NCBI GenBank assembly: GCA_900155495.1
Contig: FTLJ01000010.1
Coordinates: 1-64,000, forward strand
Reading direction: 5' to 3'
Length of the DNA stretch: 64,000 nucleotides
Source: Porogramme epimiltina
Lineage: Eukaryota > Basidiomycota > Agaricomycetes > Polyporales > Polyporaceae
In this document: piece after piece, positions 25,135-35,830 of the stretch
Position numbering within the stretch: the first letter of the stretch is position 1
Layout of the letters: each line of letters opens with the position of its first letter
The notes under the pieces: generated by a model
Database searches by the model: none
Seen by the model: only the letters and a program-made list of their open reading frames with translations
What the model was told of the DNA's origin: nothing
Position numbers and translations under genes: made by a program

Positions 25135-26419
25135 CATGTACATTAGATTATGCGACTGGCATATTGAATGTCATTCTCAATGCCTAGCTGTGTTTATACT
25201 TCGCTCGTCTAACGCGTGCCTTAGCTAAGGAAGCATTGGGATGACAAAAGGGTATGCTGCGCGAGTTGATGTCCTGAGTAACGGCGAAGAATTTCGCGTT
25301 GGATTAGCGCAGTGCGAAGACTTGATCTATCACTGAGAAGAGGAATAGTTGCGGATACAGCGGGGCTCGCGCGTCACCAGAGCTCTGGGAAGTATTCGAC
25401 GAGATTACTACGCACATACCCCTCTAGGCCTGCGTGGCTGCGTTTACGAGCTCTCCGGATAGGTTGATCCCGCGCACAGTGGCAACCCCTCGATGCGGAG
25501 GTTGCTGGTGTGAAGGTCCGTGAGGTGGGCATGCTGGCATCGACGTCTTTGTAGAACTGAATGCTGCGCGATCGTGTTAAGCATCGAGATTGTAGTCGAC
25601 GTCTTCCGAATGTTCTCCTTCGCCCTCGCCTGCCGCGTGTCCTGCCCCACCACCATCCCCTTCGAGTTCGCCACTCCAATCACTAGCCAGTCATCTCGCC
25701 AAGGCGTACTCAAAACTTCCCTGCCTGGGCTCTCCACGAGTCGTCCTTGATCCTGATGGCGTACGCGTAGGTAAAGGGATAGGCATCGAAGGAGCGCTTC
25801 TGATTAAGCTTCTCGATCTGACTTCTTGAGCTCAGTATACGTTGAGCCTGCCTCGAGGCCATACATGAGATTATCCTTGTTGAACGTCAGCGGCTGCTCG
25901 GCGTCGGAAGAGACGAGGTACTTAGCAGGCTTCCCAATCTCTTTTTCCATATGGAATCGCTCAATGATTCCATCCTCCAAGGCGCACAACGCACATGAAA
26001 CAATAGCTTATACCTCAGGGACATTGCCGTACTTGCGTTTCAATATGACACTGCTCTTCAGAACCAACGAGCGGCAAATCAGACCCTTCCGTTGTCTCGT
26101 AAGGGCTTTTCTGCCCACACAACTTGGATACGTAGCTGGGAGCTAAAGCTTCGAGTGAGATCGCTTCCTGAGGTGTGCTATGCAATAAAACCAGACGAGC
26201 GAGGCGAGCGAGAAGGGAACGTTCAACACGACCCACAGTGTAGGCGAGAGTGCCAGGCGCCTTGGCGAAGGGCTGGCGCTGGAGAGCTAAGCGTATCACG
26301 TGCCTGAAAATTACGTCACGACTTTCGGCCTCGGGCGAATGCGGATCCATGCATTCTTCTGGAGAAGATCGATATCATTGTCAGTTGAACACGTACGAAA
26401 CAGCCGTGCGAGTGGAAAC
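25135..26419 (-). other. Decayed minus-strand coding-like sequence, unassigned
   Basis: Minus-strand pieces with coding-like composition lie at 26350-26015 and 25989-25804 (contains IIERFHMEKEIGKPAKYLV). They are broken by stops and frame changes and lie downstream of the FunK1 relic on the same strand. They could be its tail or a separate dead gene; no family recognised. Confidence 0.3.
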
Positions 26420-27010
26420 CAACGCAGCCGCAGCCTTGATCTCGTCTGAAGGTTCATGAAAGTCCTCCTCGAGCGACTGAGGGGCTATACCAGGATCAGT
26501 CTCTAGTCGCAAGTCTTCCTCTTCGGATTCCTCGCTGGCACGGGGACGCTGTGAAGGTGGTGTTGCCTCGAGCTCCTCCTCGGACCCAGAGACGTGGGTG
26601 TCGTCGTCTTTGGTTTGACTCCCACTATCCTAGAGATAATCGAGTACAGCGTATCGTGCATTGAACCACTAGAATAACCGATCCAAATGCCTATTGAGCG
26701 GTTTATTCGGCCGCAACACCGGACGCGCTTGCCTTCGACCGTCAGCGCAGTACCTGCTCGAACCGCAGCGCGCTTTTCCATACCACAGGTCCTTAAATCG
26801 TTCTCACTTGTTGAGGCGGTGAACTATTTCATCACGGTGTTCATGTTTCCACCCGGGCCATCGAAGTTGTGAGGTAGATTTTCTAACTCGCTGCGCAGGA
26901 CATGAACGACTTGATCTCGTCTGCTACCTCAACAGCGTGGAAAATATCCGACAGAGAGGCATGTTACAACTAGATTTGACCCTTCACTTTAGCAATAAAC
27001 CTGACATGTA
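26420..27010 (-). pseudogene. FunK1 kinase relic (C-terminal part)
   Basis: Read on the minus strand, this matches the C-terminal half of the intact FunK1 gene at 13.8-16.9 kb. SLSDIFHAVEVADEIKSF corresponds to SLSDPFHVISVADEIESF, LENLPHNF to VERLPHNH, CGMEKRAAVRAGTALTVEGK to CGERKRDTIDKGVGITVKKQ, and an acidic low-complexity tail follows in both. Frameshifts and stops separate the pieces (for example a TAG between VMK and FTAST). The HRD loop and upstream kinase lobe were not found. A dead duplicate or older FunK1 copy. Confidence 0.7.
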
Positions 27011-27214
27011 CATCTCTAGCACCTCTTGTCCGCTGTCAGAATGAGATGCACGAGAAGCCACCTGCCGAGGGACTCACTGGAGGGAGGGACGATGCAACGT
27101 GCATGATTGCGATGAGCTAAAAGATATTACGTGCCACCAACTGCAGATGAGACAGCTTGAGAGGTATGGCGGCTTCTCACAGTACCTTTGCTGCTCTATT
27201 AGGCTGTAACGCAC

Positions 27215-29100
27215 TCATGGATTTTCTGCGATTCCAGATAGAGCAAACCTTGTATCTGCCGTCGCGCCCGCAGAGGGCACTGCCAAAGTGCACGGAAAGC
27301 TGCGCCACGGTACTGACCACGGCATCTCATACATCCCATCTATTTGTGCAACCTCTGAGATATCCAAGGTCATATTCGATGGCTCAGACACCATGTGTCC
27401 CCCCACATAGTGGCCGCACTGACACCATCGATTAAGCCACCCTGGTTCAGCCACCACGAGCTCTGTCTACTTGTCAGCTTGCTATCCTGTCACTCCTTGC
27501 TTAGCGGTCTCAGAAGCACGGGTAGCCGAATACTTCAATACCTTTTACCCATCCCGCGCATTTCTCCCCCTCCCGGCAATAAAGACCTGAGGCCTGGGTC
27601 CTTCCCTCCGCTCCCACGGACCCCACACCAGGGTGGGTCATTTGGTCGGACATTCACCAAGATCGCTTCCCGTTGATACCGAACCCACATTTCTCCCGCC
27701 TGCTACCGGGACGACACTTCTGGAGGACGTGACGTGCTGCGGTAATATGTAGGCATGGTCGCTCGCGTCTCTGGACGTGGACAACGAATTCTAGATGCTG
27801 GTGTTCCCGCTCCGGCAAGCATCCGTTGTACGTGTTCACGTCAAAGAGTAATCCACCTCGCCATGCTTCGAACGAAAATCGACGATCGAGAATTCACATT
27901 TTACCCGTAAGAGCACGGCCTCTGGTCGGTTAGAAGACGGGAGGACTTTATTTGGCCCCCAAGAATGCGCCCAACGTTCTCGTCCTCTTTGTCTACTACC
28001 TCAGTAAAGTTTATGATGGCGCGCATCCTTGATATGCGAACCACTTGCACTCCGTGGTCATATTCCCATCCTCGCCAGCCCCGCCTGCTTGATTTGTATG
28101 CTACCCGGTTGTCCGCACTGAAGACTCCCCAGATATCAAAGTGGAGCAAGCTTCTCCCGTCGCCCACGCGGCGGTCCCCATGACGCTCTCTTGTGCCTTT
28201 CTCTACGCCGGCCCTGACATGTACGCATTACGCTAATGTGCCAATGATATTTGCGTTCCATAATACACGTCCGCATCTAGAATTTCCCTTGTTATATAGT
28301 CGCGTCCGCACACGAGGCGCGGTGCTGAATCACGTCCCATCCAGATGTCTAACGGCCCTGTAACGCGGCTATGCCATCCAGGTCCCTTGTCCCACGTTCT
28401 AAATCCCTTTTGTTCGAAAAAATCCATCGATCCACTGTTCTACTCCTGTGCTAAGATAATCATCACCGCGACGTCGATACCAACCTTCTTTCATATACTA
28501 CCACCTTTTCCCGATATCGATTATCACTCTTTTCTAGGCCCATCTTGGGGATTTAGAGGGAGATCAGCGCATCTTGATGTTGGTAGATACCCCGTCCCGT
28601 GCGGTAGTCTCCATATCGTACCGCCAGTAAACACCTAACAGCATATTGAAGCACGCGCTGGCGTTAACATTGAGGTAAACAAGGCCATGAATAAAGGGAC
28701 CTCTCAGGGTGTCAGCAGGGATGCTACTCCGAGCAATGGCTGCAGGGTCCATATCCGCGACTTACGCTGTCTGCTCAGCTTTTGACATTTGTCCACCATG
28801 GCAAGGGCAATCAGGGTCTCAATACTGCGGCACTCAGTGCTCCACTCACCCTCCACCGGGCCCCTCGGATGGTCTCCACGACTTTCACTTCCTGCACGAG
28901 CCTACGACCGCATTACAACAGTATCGGTGGATGTCACGGTTTGGAGCGTGCCGCGCCCCTCCACTCTGGAACTGTGACACTTGCGAAATATACCTCAGAT
29001 TGAAGATTAGATCCACAACGTGAGAGTAGTTTTCAATGATGATTATGCCCTTGAAGCGGAATAACCTCAGTGTCCCGAAACCCCCACAGTCGTATTCCAA
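27215..29100 (-). pseudogene. Decayed conserved minus-strand segment of block A
   Basis: Short minus-strand frames recur in block B. Examples are VADMDPAAIARSSIPADT here against VADINCAVIARSNISVDA at 38.4-38.5 kb, and FDVNTYNGCLP/ITAARHVLQKCRPGSRRE here against FDVSTHTTCAP/ITAARHAFQRCRAESRA at 37.4-37.6 kb. Block C has weaker traces. Stops and frame changes interrupt all copies. It was probably one divergently transcribed gene of the ancestral unit. The first piece weakly recalls the N-terminus of DUF6534-type fungal membrane proteins, but I would not assign it. Confidence 0.4.
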
Positions 29101-30132
29101 AGGGACAAGAAAATTTAAGGGGTAGGCTTTCAGCAGATACGTGTGACCGTTGGAGGGACTGGAAGGGCCGATCCAACAGAGATTTTAACGAAGTGACTCA
29201 TTTTTATGAATTGCTTCATAGAATAGAGACGTGTACAGAAGAGATTTGCTGAGAAGAGAAGAATTCTACAGTCTATCAATTTCTATGCGAAGAAACCCAC
29301 GCAGCCTCAGTATCCCTATGAAGCACTTTACGGTACGGGGTGTGGAAATTTACTCATAGTAGATGGGTGTATAGGTACAATTTTGGGTCACTGTCCTCGG
29401 AAGGCTTCAACTAGCTTCGCTGGCCGCACTACACACCGCCCAGTGGTTCGCCCGATGGGTCCACCAACATTGCGAGGAGCACATCGAGAGGTTCATGTAC
29501 GTTTCACATTGTAGCTGCGCTCAGGAATGTCGCATTCCTAAGTGCAAATTTGGGTACCGAGGATTATAAAGTTCTCAGCCCTGCAACTAGTAATCGCTGG
29601 AAGCTCCCTTAAAACAAACTAGATGACAAGGTGCATACCGCAATTTACGTCACGACTCCGTTACCATATAGCGTTTGGGCGATGTCCTTGACATAAAAAC
29701 ATGCCTTCCGCTTGTGGAGGATGTACTGTATGTGGACCATAAGTTTACACTGCGAGGATGCTCTTGAGAGTGTGAGACACCGTATCAACCTCTGTGCTCT
29801 CCCCTTGGCCCGATGTGAGCTTCCGTGACTAGTAGAGCTCCTGCTTCGTCAAGCCCAGTGTGTGAAGGGTATGCTTGTAAAGATCTGTCAAATTGATAGT
29901 AATTAGCAAGTTCTTCACACTTTCTACAAGTAATAGTATGCAACTCCACTGGATCGAGGGGGAACATAATTAAATTATTTCGTTCCTCCCGAGTAGGGAA
30001 CACGTCTCCGGAGTATAACAAGTAACGCTGGGTGGATCATGTTGGGCGTTTAATAGTCCTAGGCTTCTTTTTGATCCTGGATCCGTACTGTCGGGTCGCA
30101 GTGGCGTTTGAATTAGCTGCAAGTGTCACACT
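29101..30132. other. Intergenic, AT-rich, upstream of 7TM copy A
   Basis: No supportable gene. Parts near 29990-30110 are shared with blocks B and C. Confidence 0.4.
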
Positions 30133-30218
30133 ACGTCAGCGCATTTTACGTAGGTATAGCGAAAGGAGAAGCCGTATCATGAGTGTGTGCCCATGACAGA
30201 ACCGGCAGTGTATATAAG
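30133..30218 (+). promoter_or_regulatory. Promoter of 7TM copy A: ACGTCAGC element plus TATA box
   Basis: ACGTCAGCGCATTTTA (from 30133) and TATATAAG (30211-30218) lie 138 and 60 bp upstream of ATG 30271. Both are kept at matching places in the other two copies. Confidence 0.65.
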
Positions 30219-30270
30219 TGAATGTTCTCTGTGGCGTAGACTCATCGCCCACCCACTTCCCTCTTTCTTC

Positions 30271-31841
30271 ATGTCAACGTCGAGGCTCCAATCGGAACAT
30301 CGTAGCTCGGTGGACAAGGATGATTTTGAAGCCTTAAGCCTGCGCATACCATTTGACTCCTCAAACTGTCTCCTCCGAAGTATAGTGCTAGCGTTCCTCT
30401 TGGGTATGTTGTTCGTTTGTCTCATGAGTGCACGTATAATTATAACATGCTTCTCTAACTAGGGATACTCTTCATGTTATCCCTATCATCTCTCTACATC
30501 CTTGCGTAAATTGTTCCTCTCTTCCATTGCGTATATCTTATAACTCACCCATCAATAGTCGCAAGGGCCTCAGGCTTATTTCAGTTCGCATCCTCATGCT
30601 TGCTACTATTGCGCTATTTGCTTCCACGTCTGCTTTCTTTGGATTCGTCATGTCTGCTGTTCTCAGCAGTAATGATATCGCTGTTGGCGCACTCTACGGC
30701 TTTCACTCATCCACCTGTGCTATCGACCATAATCGCCCTCAAAAGCTCACAGACACATCCACCAGTGTGGCTCTGGTTACTCTTGCGATAAATGTGCGTT
30801 ATTTACTTTACGCCATTTTTGTTTATTCAGAGTTAAAACTTGAACATCGTTAGATACTAATTAGTGACGGAATTGTATATTGGAGGGTCTTTGTCATATG
30901 GGGAGGCAATGTTTTCGTCAAGGGTCTCTGTGTTTTGCTTATTGCTGCGACGCTAGGTGAGCCCAAACCAATGGATTCTTGTTCACGGTTCTAAAGCTAT
31001 ATCATCATTATACTCTCCAGTCTTTGGCGCTGTCATAGCATATCATCCCCCTACAGCATACCTTCGGCAGGGCCTTCTGGTAGATACAGGGAATTTCAAT
31101 TCGGAGTATGCAGGAATCATCTGTATGATAATTTCCCTAGGAGGTAACGTGGTCGCAACCTTACTGGTATCATACAAAACGTGGTAGGTCTTGTTGAATA
31201 CCGCCCCATAAATGCACAAACACTGTGTTGAAATTTTGACCTCCGTGATGTAGGGTACACTGGAACATCGTGAAAAATCTCCATCGCACAATGGGGACAT
31301 GTTTCCTGGGCTCTCAAGCATTGAGTACTCTGTTAATGGTGGTAGAATCCGGGGCTATGTACTGCATATTTTGGGTAAGCGCGATAAGAGCTGTTACGAG
31401 TTGTACATGACCAGGCGCAACTTGAGTTCTCATTGCTCTGTTATCAGATCTTCGTCGTAGTTGGAAGCGGAGACATCCATTTTGATCCTAAGGGAAACGT
31501 ATTCTCTGGATTTGAGTCAGGTATATTGTTGTTCATCAGCTCGTGGCTCATCCCTATCGTGGTAAGTCCCTTAGAATAATCTCAAGGATGGATTGTGACC
31601 ATTGCTGAAGTCCAAAATATGGAAATAGGCTATCTATCCAATGTTAATTGTGATCATTGTGGCTTTGAAAAGATCGCCCATTGATCGTATGCAAGAGCAA
31701 ATATCCTCACTGGTAGTACGGGGTAACGAGGATGGCGTAGAAGCTTCCACTGCACTCGAGCTGTCCGGTGTCGCGTCGGGCGCCACGCACAACCACGACA
31801 TAGAAGTGGGCGCTACTATTGGGACATCTGGAGAGACGTAA
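30271..31841 (+). CDS. Seven-TM-like fungal membrane protein, copy A, 8 exons, 374 aa
   Basis: Exons 30271-30403, 30463-30505, 30559-30793, 30854-30956, 31021-31183, 31254-31374, 31448-31561 and 31629-31841. All phases match and the structure is the same as in copies B and C. Hydrophobic segments fit about seven helices. Conserved blocks are ISDGIVYWRVFVIWGGN, YHPPTAYLRQGL, AGIICMIISLGGNVVATLL, VHWNIVKNLHRTMG, MVVESGAMYCIFW, SSWLIPIV/AIYPMLIVIIVALKRSP, then a short polar tail. This layout is familiar from uncharacterised basidiomycete integral membrane proteins. It is not a STE3 pheromone receptor by any motif I can see. No catalytic residues; ligand and role unknown. The frame is intact although the surrounding repeat is decayed. 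Confidence 0.85.
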
Positions 31842-32232
31842 GAAATGTAGATTGCACCCGGGGAAGGTCAATACCAGTCACCTTGCTAATCAGGAATACT
31901 AGAATACGCTAAACTATGATATCTATTTACTGTATGCAGCGAAGATCGTGGTAGGGCCTGGGGCATCCTGAGCATAGTCATAGTACAGTAAGTTATGTCC
32001 CCGGGGTGAAGTCAGTGCGGTTGGGTGGCCGGGTCAAATACCATATGCATACTCCTCCACCAAGCGCCCAAGATATTGCCAGTTTTTACGATCGACATTT
32101 CGATTTGTATAGTAACAAAGGACACGAGGTAGGATCACTCGTACCGCAGATACTTTCGTCACGGCCATTCCATTTTCAACTAAATCTCTACCCAATCTCA
32201 TGAATATCTACGAATTCAGGGTCACTTACTTC

Positions 32233-32480
32233 TCAAGATACATGGGAGCCCGTCACAAACATTAAGGACGTATCCTGCGAGCTTGCGAAGGAATCATCAA
32301 TCCCGCCGATATTGAGGGAGCAAGTGTTAGCTTCCTGAAGACTTATGAGGAAGCGGGACACGAGAATCTCAGTAAGACTAATGAATAGCGACGTTGGCAA
32401 GAACAAAGAATTGGTGGGCATTTATCGCATGAAATACGAACGGAACTGTGAATAAGATCATAGAGGAGTGTGCGCACGAG
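32233..32480 (-). pseudogene. DUF6533 seven-TM relic, C-terminal fragment only
   Basis: Minus-strand frame with LTEILVSRFLISLQEA, NTCSLNIGG and SQDTSLMFVTGS, near-identical to the C-terminus of the DUF6533 pseudogene at 47.6-49.3 kb. A TGA at 32235-32233 truncates it relative to that copy. The upstream (N-terminal) part is missing: at about 32476-32510 the sequence switches to the duplicated segment that pairs with 51.1 kb. Confidence 0.75.
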
Positions 32481-32499
32481 TGTCCACATATACCAAATG

Positions 32500-32850
32500 C
32501 CCTCTCGTCGGCCACCACTCGCCGGGCTATGTTCTGGTGATGCTTGAAGACCTCTCCCACGCGGAATTTGCGGTAGGATGGTCGCAGATGGCGGCGAGCC
32601 GACGAGAACTTGGAACCGCGAGAAGGTGGGGAGGGCATGTAAGGAGATGTCCATAGTAGTGACGACGACGACAGTGACGACACGGCAGGTCGATCTAATA
32701 GGGAAAGAGTTGATAATGTGACAATTTGTGGTGAGAAGAACAGCACTGACGGCTAGGAGACTTGGGATGAACGTGTTGAGGCAGTGTTTGGGAGGGCGAG
32801 GGAGGATTGCGAGCATGTCGGGATGAAAGCGCATCAAGCTGAGGGGTGGG
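32500..32850 (-). pseudogene. Relic of the TM/coiled-coil orphan family (N-terminal part)
   Basis: The minus-strand frame beginning MRFHPDMLAILPRPPKH, followed by a hydrophobic stretch and INSFPIRS, corresponds to the first 48 residues of the intact gene at 8541 (MYFQPNIFAVLPRSPPDWP ... ANSFLIRP). After about 100 residues the frame loses similarity and the coiled coil is absent. The same N-terminus occurs at 51.1-51.45 kb. Confidence 0.65.
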
Positions 32851-33600
32851 AAGGGGTTAACATTTACGTTAGAGCGACAGGGAAATGGATCTGCATACGC
32901 GGATCCTGCGTCGCAGAGCTTCCTATTATGAGACGTTCTGTGAGAGCCACTCCTTAGCATCCCCTCTCCTTCGATTGCTCGCAGAGCTTCGAGCCGCAAA
33001 TTGGGCTTGTACTACTAGTGGCATGCCTTGCGACTTCGCCTGAGCGTGACCGAGTTCAGAGACCACATCTTGTATTGTTGCACACAGTAAGAGTAGAGGT
33101 ATAGAGAGGGAAAGATAGTGTATAAGTATCGCCTGAGACCTGGGTGAATTTGGTCGGGGACTCGAAGAAAGTCGGGTCGCTACGTCGGACGCGACGGCGA
33201 CTCACAGGCGCGCCGAGCATGTCACGTGCTTGAATCACGTGCTGGGAAAGCTGTCGTACCGTGGCACCACAGGCCCCCACCGCAGCGAAGATCTTTGCCG
33301 CCGGCCTCATCAAAAGAGATGAGTCGTCATATACCTCTTCCATCCATTGCTGTTCGTGCGTGACTCCGTGTCGTTTCAGGTTCATGTAATAGTTCGCGCA
33401 AAAATAGTATATGTGATTCTCCACTGTCTGTGTTCGTATCTGTCTACTTTTGGCCTCTGATGATTGAGCTAGGGCTCTTGTTGTTGAAAACATAACATGC
33501 AATAGACGTCAAAATTTCTGACCTTACGCCCTTTGGTATATCCCGGGTCATTCCACAGACTGTCAAAACACTCCCGTAAAGTGGGTGCTTGACGTTACTG
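32510..33600. repeat. Segmental duplicate, copy 1 (pairs with 51135-52205)
   Basis: Direct duplicate of 51135-52205. Shared anchors include GGTAGGATGGTC, GACCGAGTTCAGAGACCACA (33050 / 51668), GCTACGTCGGACGCGACG and TGACCTTACGCCCTTTGGTA (33522 / 52129). Homology ends at about 33596 / 52204. Confidence 0.85.
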
Positions 33601-34330
33601 CGCGAGCACTTTCCGCCTCAGCATTGCGCCTTGCAACCTCAAGTTCTCCGCAAGTTTCGCCTAGAATACGGTCAGTCGCATAGTTCAAGTGAAAGACAGG
33701 GATGACATACTGAAGCGTGCACTTCTCGCAGGCTCTGTCCTCCGCATCGTGCTGAAAGCCCTTGGATTTCTCCAGCATCGCGTTCATAAAGCGTTGTTAA
33801 GGATGATCTACGAGGCGAGTCAGACAAACGATCTCGCACACATATAGTCCACTCACCGCAGCATGATATTCAAATATTCCTATGCTCTTCAATAACAGCC
33901 TCCCTCCGAGCTTTTGGCGTCTGCGAAGTGATGACAGCACTCATGGCCTCACTTCCGGCGTTCGCGATTTCGAGGCCACGCTTTCGTCCTGCAAAGTGCA
34001 CAACGCACATGGACTATCCTCAGACTCCTACGGGTAAATTTCCGGAGCCGCTGTAGTAGGCTAGTGCGTCAAGTTCTTCATCTATTCAGCTTTGATACCA
34101 TGCTCCCCCGCGATCTTCACCAGCGGCGCTTCGTATTACTCCATAGTCCGCTACGCGCTACCATCATGCAACCAGGGGCAGAGAAGAAACACACGAGCAC
34201 AAAGAGGAAGTGTGGGATGTAGCGCAACGTGGGACTGTGGCCACCGCCTCGAGCGAGAGTGTGAAAGCGGCCATGCTGATGTAGATGTAGAGGAATGATA
34301 TGACGAGGCCGAGGCCGAAGCTGTGTACTA
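33560..34330 (-). pseudogene. Relic of the TM/coiled-coil orphan family (TM and coil part)
   Basis: On the minus strand, hydrophobic residues near 34.3-34.2 kb (FGLGLVISFLYIYISMAAF) are followed by short charged helical pieces: GRKRGLEIANAGSEAMSAVI, NAMLEKSKGFQHDAEDRACE and GELEVARRNAEAESA. The order TM-hairpin then coil is that of the 8541 gene, but frames are broken and identity is low. Confidence 0.4.
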
Positions 34331-34339
34331 TGTTAGCGC

Positions 34340-35830
34340 ACACGAGTAGTTACCAAAGGGAGGCGCACCTGGTGCCTAAAAGAGCTTGGGTGTGAGGGCT
34401 GCGTCCGACGTCGAGGAAGGAAGCATCGATAATTTGAGGAATATGTTGCCTTGTACCGTCGCAACGCAAGGGGGAAAGGAGAGTACAGCCTTTGGATGGA
34501 GCGCGAAGCGAGGATATCTTCGACAGGTCCATCGCAGCCGTTGACGGGTTTGAGGAGGTCGGGCATGCCGTAGTTGCTGATGGGCGAAGCAGGAAACCGA
34601 TGAAGTCTCGACTCGTAGAGGAGACAATTCCGGCCCAGGACCCGTCTTTTCGCTTACGGAGACGACGGAGCTGACGAAAGGAGAGAGACCAGTGTACGGA
34701 GGTCTTGTGACTGGCACATGTGTAGGCCATGTAGGGGGTGCAGCACGCGGACGGCCCATGGTCTGCTCGAGGTCTGGGAGGTGCTCGTCTTGGGCCTTGT
34801 AGCCCGACTCTCGTGCCTGCCTGAGTTTGGTCTTAGAGGAGCATCAGCGCCTGCCACGACCAACTAGAGACGAATAGCTCACCTCGGGCCGTTTCTTGAT
34901 CTCGACCTTCCCTGTTTGGGGTAGCAGGAACGCCTCGTCCTTCAGCGTACAGAGCGTACTTGAACTAGCATCGCGCTCATGCGACCTAGGTGCGACAGAC
35001 ACTGTGGTAGGTTCGTGAATCTTCACCTGCGCGGTCTTGGTGATGTATTTCTTCGCGATATTCACGATTCGCGCCTCATATTCTTGAGAATTGCCGCACG
35101 GCACCGTGTTGACTGAGAGAGTTGAGTTGAACAACGCTGACAGTTGCGCACCTGCTCCCGTTCTACGATGACCTGGTCCTCCGACCGTATCCGCATAAAC
35201 ATCTCGACTTATCTTTCTCCACGTCAGAAGACTTGGTGCGATCCTCCAGGCATGCGCGTTATGCATGATTGTCCCCGTCGTCTTGCTCGTTGTCTGCTGG
35301 ACAGTGTTAACATTATGTTGCTAACTTCCTTCCGCCGTTCAACTCAGAATCAAGGAATAAGACGAAGAGATCTCGGTCTTGTGGAAAGATATAACACACC
35401 TCATTGATACGAGCCTCTGCCAGCGTGCACACATCTGCTCGATAGAGACCTGCCCCCGCCGGACGCAACGCACGAGTCTCATCTCGCTTAGCCCTCGCCT
35501 CTACTAATACCTCCCGTTTCCGAATACACCCCAACGGAGCCGTGAATATGAATAGGGCGATAGTCGCGAAGTCTGGAATGTGACGTTGGTTGTGCCGATG
35601 ACGTGATCAATGGAAGGAGGGAGCTGGCGGGGAGCGAAAAGCACGAGATCGCGCGACTGGATATATAAGACGAGAGTGATGGAATGTCGAGTGGAGGGCG
35701 AGGGAAAGTGGGGAGCATCGCGGGCGAGAAAATGACCAGCGAGTACGGGAATATCATGGAGGTATGTTGTGGACTGCTAACAGGTGGGGTCAGTAGGTAA
35801 CTGAGCATGATTGGGGACATGAACGTACCC
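34340..35830 (-). pseudogene. Relic of the TM/coiled-coil orphan family (near full-length span)
   Basis: On the minus strand, an N-terminal-like piece (AMLPTFPRPPLDIPSL, about 35.7 kb) is followed by coil-like fragments. At about 34.6-34.4 kb comes a C-terminal piece with ATVQGNIFLKLSMLPSSTSD, which matches TTIRGNILEWSMLPPSTSD in the last exon of the 8541 gene. Stops and frame changes are frequent. With the relic at 33.56-34.33 kb it suggests tandem dead copies. Confidence 0.55.

Larger units (their letters stand above)
27160..32475. repeat. Direct repeat block A
   Basis: Diverged block shared with B (37060-41660) and C (42800-47900) in the same orientation. Anchors: CACCATCGATTAAGCCACC near 27422 (compare 37171, 42951), ACGTCAGCGCATTTTA at 30133, the 7TM gene, and AGGGAGCAAGTGTTAGCTTC at about 32314 (shared with C at 47750). 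The anchor-to-ATG distance is about 2.85-2.94 kb in all three. Left and right limits are approximate. Confidence 0.7.
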
